A stretch of 64,000 nt of DNA from NCBI RefSeq assembly GCF_902806685.2, contig NC_048539.1, positions 5,964,501 to 6,028,500 on the forward strand. The letters run 5' to 3'. Origin of the DNA: Maniola hyperantus. Its lineage: Eukaryota; Arthropoda; Insecta; Lepidoptera; Nymphalidae. Every line of letters begins with the position of its first letter. Within the stretch, counting starts at the first letter, position 1. Below are positions 1 through 11,638 of the stretch, piece after piece. The translations under genes and the position numbers were made by a program. Below the pieces are notes generated by a model, which saw only the letters and a program-made list of their open reading frames with translations, did not search any database and was not told where the DNA came from.

Positions 1-174
1 AACCCAATTAGAACGAAGCCAGAGAAAGCTACCTATATCTACTATGCTATATTGTTTTCACGTTTCGTACTTCTATATTAGGTACGTTACATAAAGTAGG
101 TACCGAAGCACATTAAAGTTAATTAACAGATTTCAAGTATATTAAGTACTTTTTGCTTGTTTGCTTGTAACAAG

Positions 175-268
175 CTGTGACAGCCTAGCGGTTAGGACGT
201 TCGCCTTCTAATCGGAGGTGGGGAGTTCGATCCCGGGCAAGCACATCTAACTTTTCGGAGTTATTAAT
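175..268 (+). repeat. tRNA-derived SINE, head only
   Basis: ACAGCCTAGCGGTTAGGACG (A-box-like) and GAGTTCGATCCC (B box), followed by CTAACTTTTCGGAG. The rest of the SINE body is missing; the next bases match a different repeat (see 19615). Confidence 0.6.
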
Positions 269-317
269 CAACAGCGATATAGACAATATAATTTTACATA
301 ATATCAGTCAATATAAT

Positions 318-425
318 TTTAAGTAATTATCTCAAACTGTTTTTGAGAAAAGAGAGACACACGAACGGACGGACGGACAACAAAATTATCCTATTATACG
401 GGTTCCGTTTTTTAAATTCGGCATA
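318..425 (-). repeat. GGGTTCCGT family fragment
   Basis: ACGGACGGACGGACAAC and ACGGGTTCCGTTTTTTAAA match one end of the repeat family that is longer at 3205 and 13155. Confidence 0.5.
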
Positions 426-1440
426 AGGTATGACTACAGAAGCCAAGCCAAAATAATTAATAACACGTAATAGTACCTTTCAGGTACAGAAGGCTCACTT
501 CGCAAAGGCGTTTAACAAAAAGCTACTTTTGTTTCGACGATATAAAGTGCAATTCAATTCGCACAGCACTGCGACCTAATATTTATTCCTTCCTTCCGGC
601 TCTCCTATCACGTGAGCAGGAGCTCTTATCTCTCTCCCTCTTAAGAGAGAGCCGTCGAAGCAGTGCGCTGCCGTAGGTATATTTCCCGGGTCTGATACTA
701 ATATCAGCGGCATAAGGTGCGCCGCACGCCCTAAGTCTTATGCCAAAGAAAATAAAGCTGAGTTTAAGTTGATATAAAAGATAACTCGGTTCCGTTCCAT
801 ACCGTGGATATGCACCGGACCTAAAAATTAAAAGATTGCGACGTAACTAACGTGATAATTCTTTTGTAACAACATTTACTTCGTCGGTCGTGTCATGTTG
901 GCGTTTAACAATCTCATTTCTTCGAAGGCATGTTTGTTATCACTCTTAGGACCAGGTAAACCTATCAAGATAACGTAAAAATGTTTGTACAACCCGCGCT
1001 GTCATTGTTCCCAGAGCGGTTTAACATTCAATCACAATTAATGTAAGAGCTAGTGACTTGAGGAGCTAGAAATCACAACAGTGTGGTTGCACGAAATATT
1101 TTCTTAGAAGAGAACCAAAAAACAGAATGAACTGCTGTACCGTTTAGCAAAGTTTTAGGCCGTTTTGCTTGGAAATCAGTTCAAGTTTGTATTCCGCGAT
1201 CGAAATTTAAAATCATGAATTTTGGACTCCATTTCGATACAGTTTTAGCCTATTTTTCGAAATGAGTTCAGATTTGTATTCAGTGCGTTAAAAATATCTG
1301 GATTAAAATAGTATTTTGGTCACCTTTATGGTTACCTTACTAAATTAACTACTCATGTTAACTTCATGTGGGTGTAAGGTGATGAAGTTAGCAGGAAGTT
1401 TCAAGCCGTGTCTGTAAGTTTCTCAATAGGAATATTTTTT
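426..1440. other. No gene seen
   Basis: AT-rich unique sequence with a pyrimidine-rich TCTCTCTCCCTC patch near 630. Nothing codes. Confidence 0.5.
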
Positions 1441-1458
1441 ACATATAGAGATAGGTAA

Positions 1459-1668
1459 TCTAAATATATAAAAGGAAAAGGCGACTGACTGACTGACTGA
1501 TCTATCAACGCACAGCTCAAACTACTGGACGGATCGGGATGAAATTTGGCACGCAGATAGCTATTATGCAGTAGGCATCCGCTAAGAAAGGATTTTTGAA
1601 AGTTCAACCCCTAAGGGGGTGAAATAGTTTGTGTAGTCCATGCGGACGAAGTCGCGAGCATAGGCTAG
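1459..1668 (+). mobile_element. Helitron-like nonautonomous element (CTGA/CTAG family)
   Basis: Starts A|TCTAAATATATAAAAGG and has a CTGA repeat. It then has the conserved body with ACGCACAGCTC and the hairpin GTCC-ATGC-GGAC, and ends GGCTAG|T. The TC start, CTAG end and insertion between A and T fit Helitron rules. I liken it to the lepidopteran Lep1-type elements from general knowledge. Confidence 0.75.
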
Positions 1669-2187
1669 TAGAATTAATAATAATCTTTCAAGTGTAAACG
1701 AAAAATTTAAACATAGCTCCACCAGACTCTCAGTCTATTACGGTTTTTAAAATTATAATATTCATAGTTTTATCACATCGGTACACTCAATAAATTGTAT
1801 TATGTCGGAAACTTTTGCAAGTTACTTATGTAGAGCATTGTACTTATAAATATCTAATTGAGTCACAAACCTATCTTCAGCGTTGGTTGGTGAACTTTGC
1901 TAACTAATAAAATAGATGCATCCGACGATTCGAAAGCACTTGTTTAAGTTTACTTGAATAAAAAAGATTTATTATTATTATTATTATTAGAACTGTCTTA
2001 TCCAATTTTATATAAAAACACAAAGAACAAAGAAAGTTACGATAGTACTATTATATATTCTGTGTGCTTGAGCTTAAAGCTTTTTAGACAAGGCGCGACG
2101 ACACGTCCAACACGGCTCGTAGAGGTTGTAATACAAGGTTTTAAAGGACCTAATGACATAGCCGTACTTACTAAACGCCTACAGTAG

Positions 2188-2353
2188 GCGGCAGAAAGTA
2201 ATGTGTGTACAATGTACATCCGCCATTAGAATGACATTTCGGCTTTGTAAAGCGTTGTCTCTGTCACTCATACCTATATGACGTTTTCTCTCTAACGCTC
2301 TATCTAAATCTGCTATCTCCTTCTAAAGGTCGATGTACATTACTTTCTGCGGC
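2188..2353. mobile_element. MITE with GCGGCAGAAAGTAATGT ends
   Basis: GCGGCAGAAAGTAATGT at the left and ACATTACTTTCTGCGGC at the right enclose about 130 bp. Confidence 0.55.
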
Positions 2354-2399
2354 GCACTGTACAAATTCTGTGATGGCGTGTTTTGCCTAAGAAATTAGT

Positions 2400-3200
2400 C
2401 ATATATATCAGTTTAATTATTGCTGTACAGAAGCCTGCTTCTGTACAACAATAATACTTGTTGGTACTTGTTGTTGTTGCGGAAGTAAAATAAATTTAAA
2501 AAGCTTGTTTGTTGTTCCTTCTGTATCAACTATCAACACAAGGTATAAACAAGCTATTTAAATTTTTTGGATGCAGCTTGCGCCCCGCCAACCACATTCC
2601 GCAAGCAAGCAATACACATTACACAGTACACACCAGCTGCCACGCAACACCACATAAACTCTTTAAAATACTGCAAGCATGTTGACCGCTAGTTTCATTA
2701 CGAAAAGTCCTAATCAACCAAATATCTGTCACAATCAAGAGATGACCCTCAATAAGATGACCAATAAGTAAAACTAGCTACAAAACTGCAATGCAACGTA
2801 ATATGGGAGGCTATAAATCAGTAGCGATTTGCGGGCTGTGGAGTTTAAGTGGTTTAACACAAACGATTATTTTGATTTAAACATGACTTGCGGACCGCTG
2901 CGCGCTGTGGTCATACTTTACTGGTATTCCTGAGGCTGACATTTTGACACTTGATAAATTTGCGTAGGCACTTTTCATTATTACTCGCCTTTGACTTCCA
3001 CTTAAATATGTAAAGGTCGCTAAAGGTCAAAAATATACTGCACTTAGTGAGCCCAAAATCCATACTTCCACACTTAATATTATAAATGCAAAAATGTCTG
3101 TCTATCTGCCTGCTAGCTTGTCTCGGGCCACGTTTTGTTATGAATTAGATAGGGCTTTTGGAGGTGATAGGTTTATACAATACTTATGCAAATTTAGCAG
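2400..3200. other. No gene seen
   Basis: Unique-looking AT-rich sequence; TTGTTGTTG near 2470 and no sustained frame. Confidence 0.5.
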
Positions 3201-3204
3201 TCAA

Positions 3205-3475
3205 TATATTTAGGGTTCCGTACCCAAAGAGTGCTAACGGGACCCTATTACTAAGCCTTTGGAATCCGTTCGTCTGTCTGTCAGCGGGCTGTATTTCGTG
3301 AACCGTAATAGGTAGAGAGCTGAAATTTTTCATAGTATGTGTATTTCTATTGCCGCTATAACAAAAAATAATAAACATTTTAAAATAGCTGCCACGAAAA
3401 AAAGTGTTATTTTCTTGTACGGTGATACGGAACCCTTCGTGTGCGAGTCTGACTCGCACTTGACCGATTTTTTTA
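3205..3475 (+). repeat. GGGTTCCGT / ACTCGCACTTG family element
   Basis: From TAGGGTTCCGTACCCAAAG through GTCTGTCAGCGGGCTGTATT to GAGTCTGACTCGCACTTGAC. The two overlapping short frames reflect the repeat. Confidence 0.62.
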
Positions 3476-3799
3476 TGTTATTATGGGATCGTTATTCCAA
3501 GCTACACGCTCTGACCTTGCAGCAGTAAATGGTAAACAAATGCACCGGAGGCGGCAGATGACTCGCAGCTGGACGTTGTTCAATAAACATCGTTATCCTT
3601 CATCAATATACATTTGCGCTACACGAAGACTTGAATGACTTTATAATTAGATTAGATTACTGAACAATGAAAGTAAATTATTTCGGTTATTATGCCATTT
3701 ATCTAACTGTACAAGACAAGTCATTTAAAAATCAGTTATCATGACAACAACTAGAAAAGCGCGAGTTATCGATGTTTTGTAGTAAAACAAGTAATTTAA

Positions 3800-4062
3800 G
3801 CTTAGCCTAGTGCTTAGGACCTCCGCCTCCTAATCGGAGGTCGGGGAGTTTTCAGAGTTATGTGCGTTTTAAGTAATTAAATATCACTTGTTTTAACGGT
3901 GAAGGAAAATATCGTGAGGAAACCTGCATGCCTTAGAGTTCTCCATAATATTGTGAAAAGTGTGTGAAGTCTGCCAACCCGTATTTGGCCAGCGTCGTAG
4001 ACTTTGTCGTAAACCCTTCTCACTCCCGTGATTGATCCGGCAATTGATCATGACGATGAATT
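3800..4062 (+). repeat. tRNA-derived SINE
   Basis: TAGCCTAGTGCTTAGGAC head with the B box deleted, then TCACTTGTTTTAACGGTGAA, ATCGTGAGGAAACCTGCATG and the tail TTGATCATGACGATGA. Confidence 0.66.
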
Positions 4063-4224
4063 AATTTAAGTTTTCAAAAAACCCTGCCTGCGGTTTGCAC
4101 TTCATGTTTTTCAGCCCGCTCAATAAAGCGGATAAAATCGGCCATTTTGATTTTTTAATAATTTTATGTACCTCTACCCAGTTACACTCGCGCCATCAAG
4201 ATAAATTGAATGATGTATCTTTCT

Positions 4225-4446
4225 TCTAAATATATAAAAGGAAAAGGTGACTGACTGACTGACTGACTGACTGACTGACTGACTGACTGACTCACTGACT
4301 GACTGACTGACTGATCTATCAACGCACAGCAGCATGACGTAGGCATCCGCTAAGAAAGGATTTTTGAAAATTCAACCCCTAAGGGAGTGAAATAGGGGTT
4401 TGAAATTTGTATAGTCCACGCGGACGAAGTCGCGAGCATAAGCTAG
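4225..4446 (+). mobile_element. Helitron-like element with expanded CTGA tract
   Basis: Same family as at 1459. The CTGA microsatellite is expanded to about 60 bp (4249-4312), and part of the body after ACGCACAGC is deleted. Ends AAGCTAG|T. Confidence 0.72.
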
Positions 4447-4945
4447 TCATTTATAAAAATCCGTTGAGCCGTTGAGTGGTTACAAGCGGACTGAACGGAC
4501 ATCATACATACAGGATAAACACAGAACCCTACATTTGGGCTTCGCCGCGGTTGGGTGAAAAAAAACGGTAAACCAAAATTAAAAGTTGTTTATGCCGATG
4601 ACTTCTTTTTCTCGCTATATACAAATAGTTTATTCCAAGTACACTGCCGACAAACACATTATCATGATAGATTATAGAGTAAGTTAGTATAGTAGATCCT
4701 CACCTAATCATAATTTTTGTTCCAATTTCATACTGATTAGTATAGTCACGCGACTCGCGTCAAACAATATTACGATATACTAAAAAGTGACAATATAGCC
4801 TCATTTTATTTTTCATATTATGTACTGAAAGTCTTTTATTCACTAGGTATTTCATACGAAGATATTTTTATATTTTTGCAAAGAAACTAAGTTTGGCAAT
4901 GCATGACGTGATTTCTAATACTACTGAAGAAAACATTAAAAAAAA

Positions 4946-5396
4946 TAGTTGCACGATAATTAGGTCGAAAATCTAACTAATAATTAGTATTTTCAATTTT
5001 CGAAGTAAGATAACTATCAAGTGGGGTATCATATGAAAGGTCTTCACCTGTGCATTTTAAAACAGATTTTTATTTATTTTTGTGCATCATAGTTTTTGAA
5101 CTATCATGCGGAATCGAAAAAATACGGCTGTAGTACGGATCCCTCATTGCGCGAGCCTGAATCGCACTTAGCCGGTTTTTTTAAAAAATCCGAAAATCGT
5201 GAATTAGTGGTTACACCACTAATTCACGATTTTCGGATTTTTTCCTTTACTTGTGCTATAAGAGCTACCTACCTGCCAAATTTCATGATTATAGGTCAAC
5301 GGGAAGTACCCTATAGGTTTTCTTGGCAGACAGACAACAAAATGATCCTATAAGGGTTCCGCTTTCCTTTTGAGGTACGGAACCCTAAAAATTAGA
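4946..5396. repeat. Two GGGTTCCGT-family halves in inverted orientation
   Basis: 4946-5182 is the right half of the family in plus orientation (GTGGGGTATCATATGAAAGG to ATCGCACTTAGCCGG). 5244-5396 is the left half in minus orientation (ending GTACGGAACCCTAAAAA). They meet at a perfect palindrome, 5183-5243. The pair interrupts the CATGACGTGA element. Confidence 0.6.
5183..5243. repeat. Perfect inverted repeat, 29-bp arms with 3-nt loop
   Basis: The arms run from AAAAAATCCGAAAATCG to GAATTAGTGGT and back after TAC. It lies at the junction of two inverted repeat halves. Confidence 0.85.
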
Positions 5397-5434
5397 CTTT
5401 ATACTTTGATGTAGGATTTTTTACTCCTTTATTA

Positions 5435-5475
5435 ACCGACTTCAAAAAAAGGAGGAGGTTCTCAATTCGTCGGAA

Positions 5476-5516
<41 letters not shown>

Positions 5517-6047
5517 ATGTTCCCCGATTACTCGAAAACGCCTGGACCGATTTTGAAAATTCTTTTTTTGTTTGAAAGGGTATACTTCAAAGTTGGTCCC
5601 ATTTCAATTTGGTGAAGATCTGATGAACATCTTCGAAGATAGATACTGGAACTCCTCAACGGATAAGAGTAAATTGCTCGCGATCAGTGTAAAAGCTTAG
5701 TAAACAGTAGATTTTTAACCAGTCATAGCATAATTCCATGGGGCCACTAAAAATTGTGAAATAAAAAAATTTTACAAAAAAAATAAAAACCGACTTCGTT
5801 AAACAAACACTAAAAATTGAAAAATAATTTAATTTATTACCGATTATATTATGTATACAAGAGTTAATATAGTTCCATAATAATATTTTTTGGGGTCGGT
5901 GCCAATGAGGTGCCATTGTGGAGTCCCATAAAAATATGAAGTCTAGACGATTCGCGCAGCTAAAGCTAATTGGCACCGGCACCAAAAAGTATTATTATGG
6001 AACTATATTAACTCTTGTATACATAATATAATCGGTAATAAATTAAA
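5435..6047 (+). mobile_element. ACCGACTTC-family foldback element, one arm truncated, with 36-bp flanking duplication
   Basis: Starts ACCGACTTCAAAAAAAGG, has a T-run (5478-5512), then an inner inverted pair (5790-5895 against about 5978-6047). Flanked by 36-bp direct copies (5399-5434 and 6048-6083). The right arm stops at AATAAATTAAA, short of the ACCGACTTC end present in the copy at 13787. Confidence 0.6.
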
Positions 6048-6245
6048 TTATACTTTGATGTAGGATTTTTTACTCCTTTATTACCTGTTATCTTCTAAAG
6101 CCACCATGATCCAAACTACATAGTCGCTGATCGTTCCTCCTTGTGTTGGGGACAATACGTATAGAAACTTTCAGCTTTTATAAAACAACGGAGGTCTAGC
6201 ACGCGCTGGCTCTCTCTATGAGTCTTCCATTTGGTACATTCAGTA

Positions 6246-7080
6246 AAGTGGACGCAGCATGCTGACCTCATTCGAATTTAGTTACAATTGGAATACCGTT
6301 GCTGATACTTTCTTCTGTCGCTGCGGCGCCCGTTACTCATTTAAACGCTTATATATCATTCTATAAAATTAGAACGCTTAGCAAAAACCTGATCTATTGT
6401 CGTACAACTAAAACAGCACGAACGAAGGCTGTCTCATTGTATCGATTCGTTATTTTTGAATATCTATTAATTAGGAATGCAATTCTTGGCCACATAGTTG
6501 TTTTATGTGCCAATGGCTATGCCGGTAAAGCTCGTTGGTGGAGTGCTGCAAGCATGGAGCTATGAATCAACTTACATTTTGCAATACCGCCATTCTGAAA
6601 TTTTGCGTGGCGCGGTACAAAAAGACGCGGTGAAGCTCGCACATCGATCATTGTCGCAAAGTGCAGGCCACACCGCGAGCTAAGATGCAATTTAAAAACA
6701 TGTTCATTAAAAACAGCAAACGAAACATAAAAAACTTTCTATGTCTTGAGGTGATAGGTGAACGAAGGAGAAGTCTGGTTTATGTTATTTGAATTTGAAT
6801 AGTAATATTATAATTTACATAAACATAAAGCGGAATAGTAAGTCTTTACCGACATAACTCTAATACATTAATTCGGAAAAAGGAGTTTAAATCCCATTCA
6901 TATGTTTCCTTAAAAATATAGACAGGTATATAAAAGTCAAGATTAAACGAAGATTATGAACATTTACTATGTCATCTCGAGTCCATTAAAAGTCCATTAA
7001 AAGCTTTTTTTAAATTAACTTATTTCTTTCCGTCCCAAGTTTTTAAACCAGTAAAGAATTTAACAGATTTTTCAAATTAT
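6246..7080. other. No gene seen
   Basis: Short frames at 6299-6683 overlap in two phases and lack any family signature. No named repeat recognised. Confidence 0.45.
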
Positions 7081-7088
7081 TATTTTAT

Positions 7089-7312
7089 AGCTGATCTGCC
7101 CGGCTTCACTCGGGTAAAATTGGATATAGGTACCCAATACCCATGATATATTGTAGCCTATATCCATCTGGAATGTACCTTCCAAATGGTGAAAGATTTT
7201 ATGAAATCGGATTTGTAGTTTAAGAGATTACTTCCTGCATACAAACTTTCAAACTTTACCTATTTCGTTAAAATTCATAGATCAAGTTTTTCACGAAAGT
7301 TATGTTAATAGG
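7089..7312 (-). mobile_element. Helitron-like GAAGCCGG subfamily remnant, minus
   Basis: Starts TAGCTGATCTGCCCGGCTTC, the reverse complement of the usual right end of this subfamily. The other end has decayed. Confidence 0.5.
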
Positions 7313-7680
7313 CACCTAGAGCAACCTTTGATAAATTTTAAATGGTTTCTTATTAAAGGTTCAAACAACACTCGTAACAAAATTAATCAACACTTCAGTA
7401 CCAGAGCAAAGTTTTACCCACAATTTTGATATTGAAGCCTGTCCGAAGGCACCGTCACGTGCCGTCCGATTGAAGGGTTGGTATCCGAAGTATTGTAATT
7501 GGAACGACATAGACCTGTACATGAGAAATAGGGCATTCCTGTACAAAATCACAGGAGAATTGATCAGTTTAGAATTTATCCGGTTCAAGATTTAAAACAA
7601 ATATATGAACGTGATGATAAATTTCTTTAAAAATGTATGTACGGATGTAGTGATTTGTTTTTAATAAAAGGTCATGCAAC

Positions 7681-7735
7681 TATAGTACGCGACAGGTCGA
7701 GATAGGCGCCCTGCCCCCCCCCCCCCCCGCGCGTT
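7681..7735 (+). mobile_element. GC-rich MITE end with 15-base C run
   Basis: TATAGTACGCGACAGGTCGA matches the left end of the copies at 22333 and 47775; then fifteen C (7714-7728) and no right end. Confidence 0.5.
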
Positions 7736-7739
7736 ATAA

Positions 7740-8637
7740 TTTTATATCTTTAGAAAAATTGATAGTTTAATTTAATCTGAGTTACACTGAAATGTGCAGA
7801 CCATGGTTTAATAAATAATTCATGAATGAGTTCAACAATAAATCTTTGATCGATCGATTAGCTGTTCTTTATGGAAGATTCAGTAGTTGCATTGCTAAAG
7901 GTTTTGTTCGTATAAAGCTTAAAATATGCTTGCATCATCACTTTAATAACAAGTCAACACAAATGTCAAGAGCATGTAAAAGGGCGCAAGTTGTGTAATT
8001 TGCCAGTGGCTGAAAACGCTGGATAGCCTGAAAAAATACAAAATGTTCGAATCATTGTTTTCATTAATCAATCTTTCAAACTCACCGTTTATGCGTCAAA
8101 TAACGTCTTTGTAAACTTTTTTAATTAAAAGCTTTTTTACTAAAATATCTTTTTACATTTAATTTATTAATTAGAAATATAGTTTTAGTCAATTGTTTGA
8201 CTCTAAAGTCTAAACACTCCACTTAAAATTCGAGCAATTGTTGTATCGGCCACCGACATGGTGCAATCTATAGACATCTTTGTGTTTTTTGGAAACTCTT
8301 CACCCTGTCTTCTTATTTATCCAGAAAATCCTAAGACATAGGTGAACGTAATAAAAATCTTTCAAAAAGTTTTGCTTCAGTCCAGGGCCGGCAGGCCTCA
8401 TTTCCTTTTACTTGAGGCCAAGCATTTTCTTATAAAATAAAACTTGGACAAACTGATTTATCGAGTTGACCCAACCATTTATGAAGTGAGCATTAATTAC
8501 GTTATTGAAGATTGAAATATCGTGAGACAAGTTATTTAGAGTTCAGGGTTGTAATGCCGCAACGAGATTAAGTTACTTAAGATTCTTTTGTTGACATTTT
8601 GCGGTCAAATATTTTTTAATTTATATTAGTAGATAAC
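7740..8637. other. No gene seen
   Basis: AT-rich spacer between the C-run and the MITE at 8638. Confidence 0.5.
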
Positions 8638-8825
8638 GCGTAAAATTTAAGAAAGGACTCGCCATATTTGCTCTATGTGTCAACTGTCATGTCAAAAGTA
8701 CGGTTTAGTACGGTAAACACTTGGATGAATAATTACCCTATCGCTATGGGTAAATCGTACTATTCAGTCAAAAGTTTTGACACATAGAGCAAAATATATG
8801 GCGAGTCCTTTCTCAAATTTTACGC
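8638..8825. mobile_element. MITE with ~45-bp inverted ends
   Basis: GCGTAAAATTTAAGAAAGGA then CTCGCCATATTTGCTC, against GAGCAAAATATATGGCGAGT then CCTTTCTCAAATTTTACGC. Confidence 0.68.
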
Positions 8826-10354
8826 ATTAAGCGTAGGAAGTTGCCATAGCGTATCGAATTACGTGATATCTTAACTAACTACACGATAGTATTATGTGTA
8901 AACTTGCAAACCGACAACAGAGGCCACCGGAGGTCAACCAACGAATTTTGGTTTCGCTACTGTAAAAAATTCCACACTGCATTTAAGGGATCTCGCATAC
9001 TAGTTTCTAGTCTTGGACTTGAACTATTGTAATCCAAGTCCAAGACCATTAGATGCAAGCTTTATTAGCGTGGCAATGGCACTAAGCGACCAAGTGCCCA
9101 ATAAAATGAATACCTATATCATAGAACATCTGGTCTAATGCGGCCAGTAGTCTTGGACTTGGACAGACTGCACGAGATGAGAGATTCCTTAGGGATTTTT
9201 CTTTACAGAAAAGACCTTGATTCGGTTTTTTGGTTTCATGTGGGGTTAAATATAGGAATGGTTTTCCAAATTTTACGTATGCCCAAGAACGTTGTAAGGA
9301 ATTTTTTTCTCGGTATAATTACTATGCGTGTAAATTTTCACCAATGCATGTAGGATTTATTAAAGGCATAATATTTTAATTTGTGAGAACGTAAGTGGAG
9401 ACGCAATTAGCACGAGTGTACGCCGCCATATAGGTAGGTACAGAACACCTCGATACATGGTTTGAACACACTTGACCTGTTTTGGTACTGCTGGTCGTTG
9501 GACAATTTAGCAATGCTCGATTGCTCGCGCCTCGCCGATACGATCCGAGAGTGAATGGAACGCTAATTACAGCCTCTTATACATCTTTTGGGCAAGATCA
9601 ATCTGCAAGTATTAAATGAACAATTCTGTACGAAGTAATGAACACTTGATTTCACTTTAGTTTAATTTGAAGGTCTTTTTAACTTCCAGCTAAAAATTCC
9701 AGCGGAATTTGGTTCAACGAAATCTTGCATCGCGGAGACGAATATAAGCTACTTTTATATAGAGACAGATATTAGATTCGAGAACGTGTCTACAAAATCA
9801 CATCGATTTTGAATATTTACCATTCAAATGAAGACCAAACTACGTTTTGTATGGAGCAGGGGACGGAAAGTCCCCTGTTACAGAATGTCACATTTTGTCG
9901 GTCGAATCACGAAGGGACGTATCTAAATTTTTTAAATACAGTAGAGCGATTTTTTATTTGTGTACCGTGATGCACTGCCGTAACTTTATATCTAAAACTA
10001 CTTATTACGCAGTTTACAGGATCGTCGTTTAGATTGACAAATTACCTACTAGTCCTCTTTCGTCTAGTCTAGTCTAAACTTTTTATGGAGTTAACTAAAA
10101 ATATAATATTTAGTTTTTCTTCATTTAGGTACACTCACTTGATCTACTTTCGTAAGTAAACATATGACGATAACCGCATTTCATCTGGAGGTGTCGCGGC
10201 CATGATGTACGACTTTATCGCTTCTTAGTCGATTCGTTGTAACTTTAATGTCTTTTAACCTATTCATAGATAAGATCTGCTCCAGATTCCGTATCATAGA
10301 TGGATTTAGAAATCTTTGGGAGGTATTGATAAATAATAATAATCTACTTCTTAT
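8826..10354. other. No gene seen
   Basis: Apart from the TCTTGGACTTG repeats near 9013-9160 only unique AT-rich sequence; the 71- and 61-codon frames are unremarkable. Confidence 0.45.
9013..9048. repeat. Short inverted repeat GTCTTGGACTTG
   Basis: GTCTTGGACTTG and CAAGTCCAAGAC around 12 nt; the same dodecamer recurs at 9150. Confidence 0.6.
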
Positions 10355-10554
10355 CTATACCTACTTGTAATATTATAAAAAGGAAAGATTTGTTTCTTTG
10401 TTTGTTTGTTTGTTGGTTTAGAATCGATAAACTCTGAAACTACTGAACCAGTTTTAAAACTTAATTCTTTCAACATTTAGAATATGCTTAATATAATGAA
10501 TATACCTAATAGGTATATCAAATTTCACCCAAGCGAAGCCGGTCGGATCAGTTA
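10355..10554 (+). mobile_element. Helitron-like GAAGCCGG subfamily element
   Basis: TATTATAAAAAGG start, a TTTG microsatellite at 10390-10415, and an end GCGAAGCCGGTCGGATCAGT-TAGT. Confidence 0.5.
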
Positions 10555-10584
10555 GTTAAGAGTAATAATTTGGAGAAAAACAAA

Positions 10585-10732
10585 CCGGTCCGTTCACTAT
10601 AACTTTTCCCCTGCCGTCAATGTTAGCACCATTGCTTTGTTTGCTTTATTCCTTAGAGCTTAGGGTTTATTACTGTGTGATTTGTAATGGTGCCAACATA
10701 ACGTCAGGGGAAAAGTTATAGTGGACGGACTG
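10585..10732. mobile_element. MITE with ~48-bp inverted ends
   Basis: GTCCGTTCACTATAACTTTT then CCCCTGCCGTCAATG, against CGTCAGGGGAAAAGTTATAG then TGGACGGAC. Confidence 0.7.
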
Positions 10733-11349
10733 TAGTGTTCGTTGACCAATTTTTGTCGTAACTGACGTTTGCGTATTTTCAACATGGATGATCCCTATGT
10801 CAAAATAAATTATTTCTTAGAAAGTATTAAATACGAGTAGAGGGTCTTCCAAAATTCGGAAAATCCACGACCGCTCTTAGTTTTAAGTTTGCTAACCATT
10901 TTAAATTATCGATCTTACATGTTTCAAAAACTGTGTATCGGAAACATTGTTTCACAATGAATACATGGCTTAATATGCTAGTGGGAAGCTTGCAGTGTGT
11001 GTCGGCAATACCAATTAATGACACCTACTATCTACATTACGATTAAATACGAGTTTAATTATGAGTGATGAAAATACTGTTTGATGAAATTTTAAATTAC
11101 CAATTCCGCGAAGACGAACCGATTTGCGTGGCAGCAAAATCATTTATTTATCTAATCAAAGGTTGTTTATGTTGTATGTTATATTTCCTACCGCATATTA
11201 ACCATGCAGAATTTACTACACCAGTTCAGAATTATTTATAATATTAATGACACCCTGCTGAGTACGGCAAACATTGACTTCCGTTTCGGAGAAAAACAAC
11301 AAGAAATAAGAGTATTCTAAACGTTCTAATTACGCAAATGACAAGATGT

Positions 11350-11638
11350 TGAAGGTATGACGCAGGGGGGTTGGTTTCAGCGATGCTATCAGGTGATGGC
11401 GTTATCTCGAAGCGGTGGCTCCGCCAGCGATGCCTGCCTGCCTGCGCCCTGCCATCGGCCAGTTGTACTCAAACCGGCGCGAGGCTCGCACGCCCGACAC
11501 GACTACGACCGCAGTGAAAGTCGCACGCGCAGTTTACGCTACGAATTTGTGAGCTCGACGTCTCACATCTTCTAGTTATTTTGTTTGTCCATTGCGCCAG
11601 TGCAACAGAGAAAGGAGGTCGTTGCGCGTTCGCAACCC
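11350..11638 (+). promoter_or_regulatory. CpG-rich island with possible promoter and untranslated first exon
   Basis: A sharply GC/CpG-rich block in AT-rich surroundings. It contains CGCAGTTTACG at 11528-11538, which resembles an arthropod initiator with A at 11531 as a possible start. It ends in CAACCC|GTAAGA, a strong donor whose GT is at 11639-11640. A transcript from about 11531 to 11638 could splice to the acceptor at 31265 and form a noncoding first exon of the gene whose ATG is at 31417. A clear TATA box and a correctly spaced DPE are both lacking. The 72-codon frame at 11357-11575 shows no family signature. This is inference; the island could equally belong to another gene or a noncoding RNA. 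Confidence 0.33.

Larger units (their letters stand above)
4893..6245 (+). repeat. CATGACGTGA-family element broken by two insertions
   Basis: The pieces 4893-4945, 5397-5434 and 6048-6245 line up in order with the uninterrupted copy at 32672-32938 (GCAATGCATGACGTGATT, ATTAGACTTTATACTTTG, CACCATGATCCAAAC, AACTTTCAGCTT). Confidence 0.62.

Noticed and set aside
11531..11565. DPE downstream of the initiator-like CAGTTT
   Set aside because: A GACGTC is nearby but begins at +27 to +32 in the wrong register for a DPE.
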